Below are positions 63,854 to 64,000 of a DNA stretch of 64,000 bases, piece after piece. Location of the stretch: NCBI RefSeq assembly GCF_003601985.1, contig NZ_QZXA01000004.1:450004-514003 (forward strand), written 5' to 3'. The notes beneath the pieces are model-generated. The model saw only the letters and a list, made by a program, of their open reading frames with translations, did not search any database and was not told the DNA's origin. Both the position numbers and the translations under genes were made by a program. This DNA is from Mesorhizobium jarvisii. GTDB lineage: Bacteria > Pseudomonadota > Alphaproteobacteria > Rhizobiales > Rhizobiaceae. How positions within the stretch are numbered: position 1 is the first letter of the stretch; each line of letters starts with the position of its first letter.

Positions 63854-64000
63854 CAGCCGCCTGACTTGGGCACCAGCAGCGGAACGATCCGGTCGCTTTT
63901 GGCGACCGAGGGCCGTCCCGCCGAGCCGTAGGGAATGCCGAGCGCGTCCCATGTCTCGACCAGCGCGTCCTGCAGTCCAGCGATCAGCGCATCCGAATGG
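63854..64000 (-). CDS. C-terminal end of an unrecognised gene (runs off right edge)
   Basis: The last 48 codons are open on the minus strand and end with TGA at 63854. The visible tail (HSDALIAGLQDALVETWDAL, then PYGSAGRPSVAKSDRIVPLL) has no signature I can assign. It converges on the aminotransferase. The start is beyond the window. Confidence 0.6.

Overview
The window looks like a piece of core chromosome from a Mesorhizobium-type alphaproteobacterium (Hyphomicrobiales). The sequence is GC-rich. It carries a class I lysyl-tRNA synthetase, the cell-cycle regulator GcrA, a PodJ-like polarity protein, a chvE-gguABC sugar operon with a divergent gbpR, a SAM-II riboswitch before metZ, a double-length dCTP deaminase, and dispersed palindromes of the Rhizobiales type. 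I saw no transposase, integrase, phage structural gene, CRISPR array or rRNA. One tRNA gene, Gly(CCC), is present. The species assignment is inferred from gene content, not from a database search.

Layout. 1-1600: start of a PodJ-like protein, cut by the left edge. 2054-9902: a MerR regulator followed by a fatty-acid/acyl-CoA oxidation operon (two acyl-CoA dehydrogenases, thiolase, hydratase/3-hydroxyacyl-CoA dehydrogenase fusion, thioesterase), with matching inverted-repeat operators before merR and before the operon. 10040-14644: an S24 repressor-like regulator, an exported nuclease-like protein, lysK, a TerB-like protein and a solute-binding protein. 14848-17104: a complete luxR-luxI quorum-sensing pair translationally coupled to a crotonase-family gene. 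17163-20284: ppk2, phoR and phoU (phosphate/polyphosphate). 20381-26117: corA, gcrA, argD-argF, hslO, apaG. 26397-31012: a GT21 lipid glycosyltransferase, metZ under a SAM-II riboswitch, dcd and an amino-acid-binding protein.

31193-37829: the chvE-gguA-gguB-gguC operon with divergent gbpR. 37935-43445: a small Tat-type arginine-rich protein, tRNA-Gly, and a surface-glycan group (acyltransferase-SGNH, polytopic membrane protein, tiny coupled ORF, polyprenyl-phosphate glycosyltransferase). 43556-47588: a two-component system, a lipoprotein, an outer-membrane barrel and a small membrane protein. 47602-52781: an HDAC-like deacetylase, a MATE exporter, pyrD with a DUF952 gene, a coiled-coil periplasmic protein and a NarL-type regulator. 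52799-58198: two MFS exporters, each near a regulator (LysR, TetR), plus an O-methyltransferase. 58232-64000: a very large transporter-histidine kinase hybrid, mscL, an aminotransferase and the end of an unrecognised gene.

The items most worth a second look are: the luxI-coupled crotonase, which lacks both classical hydratase glutamates; the MerR operator pair with a 20-bp promoter spacer; three GANTC methylation sites packed beside gcrA, in a leader that ends in a terminator-like hairpin before argD; the SAM-II riboswitch with an intrinsic terminator; the 17-bp tandem duplication of the argF 3' end; and the Pho-box-like site in front of phoU, where pstSCAB is missing.
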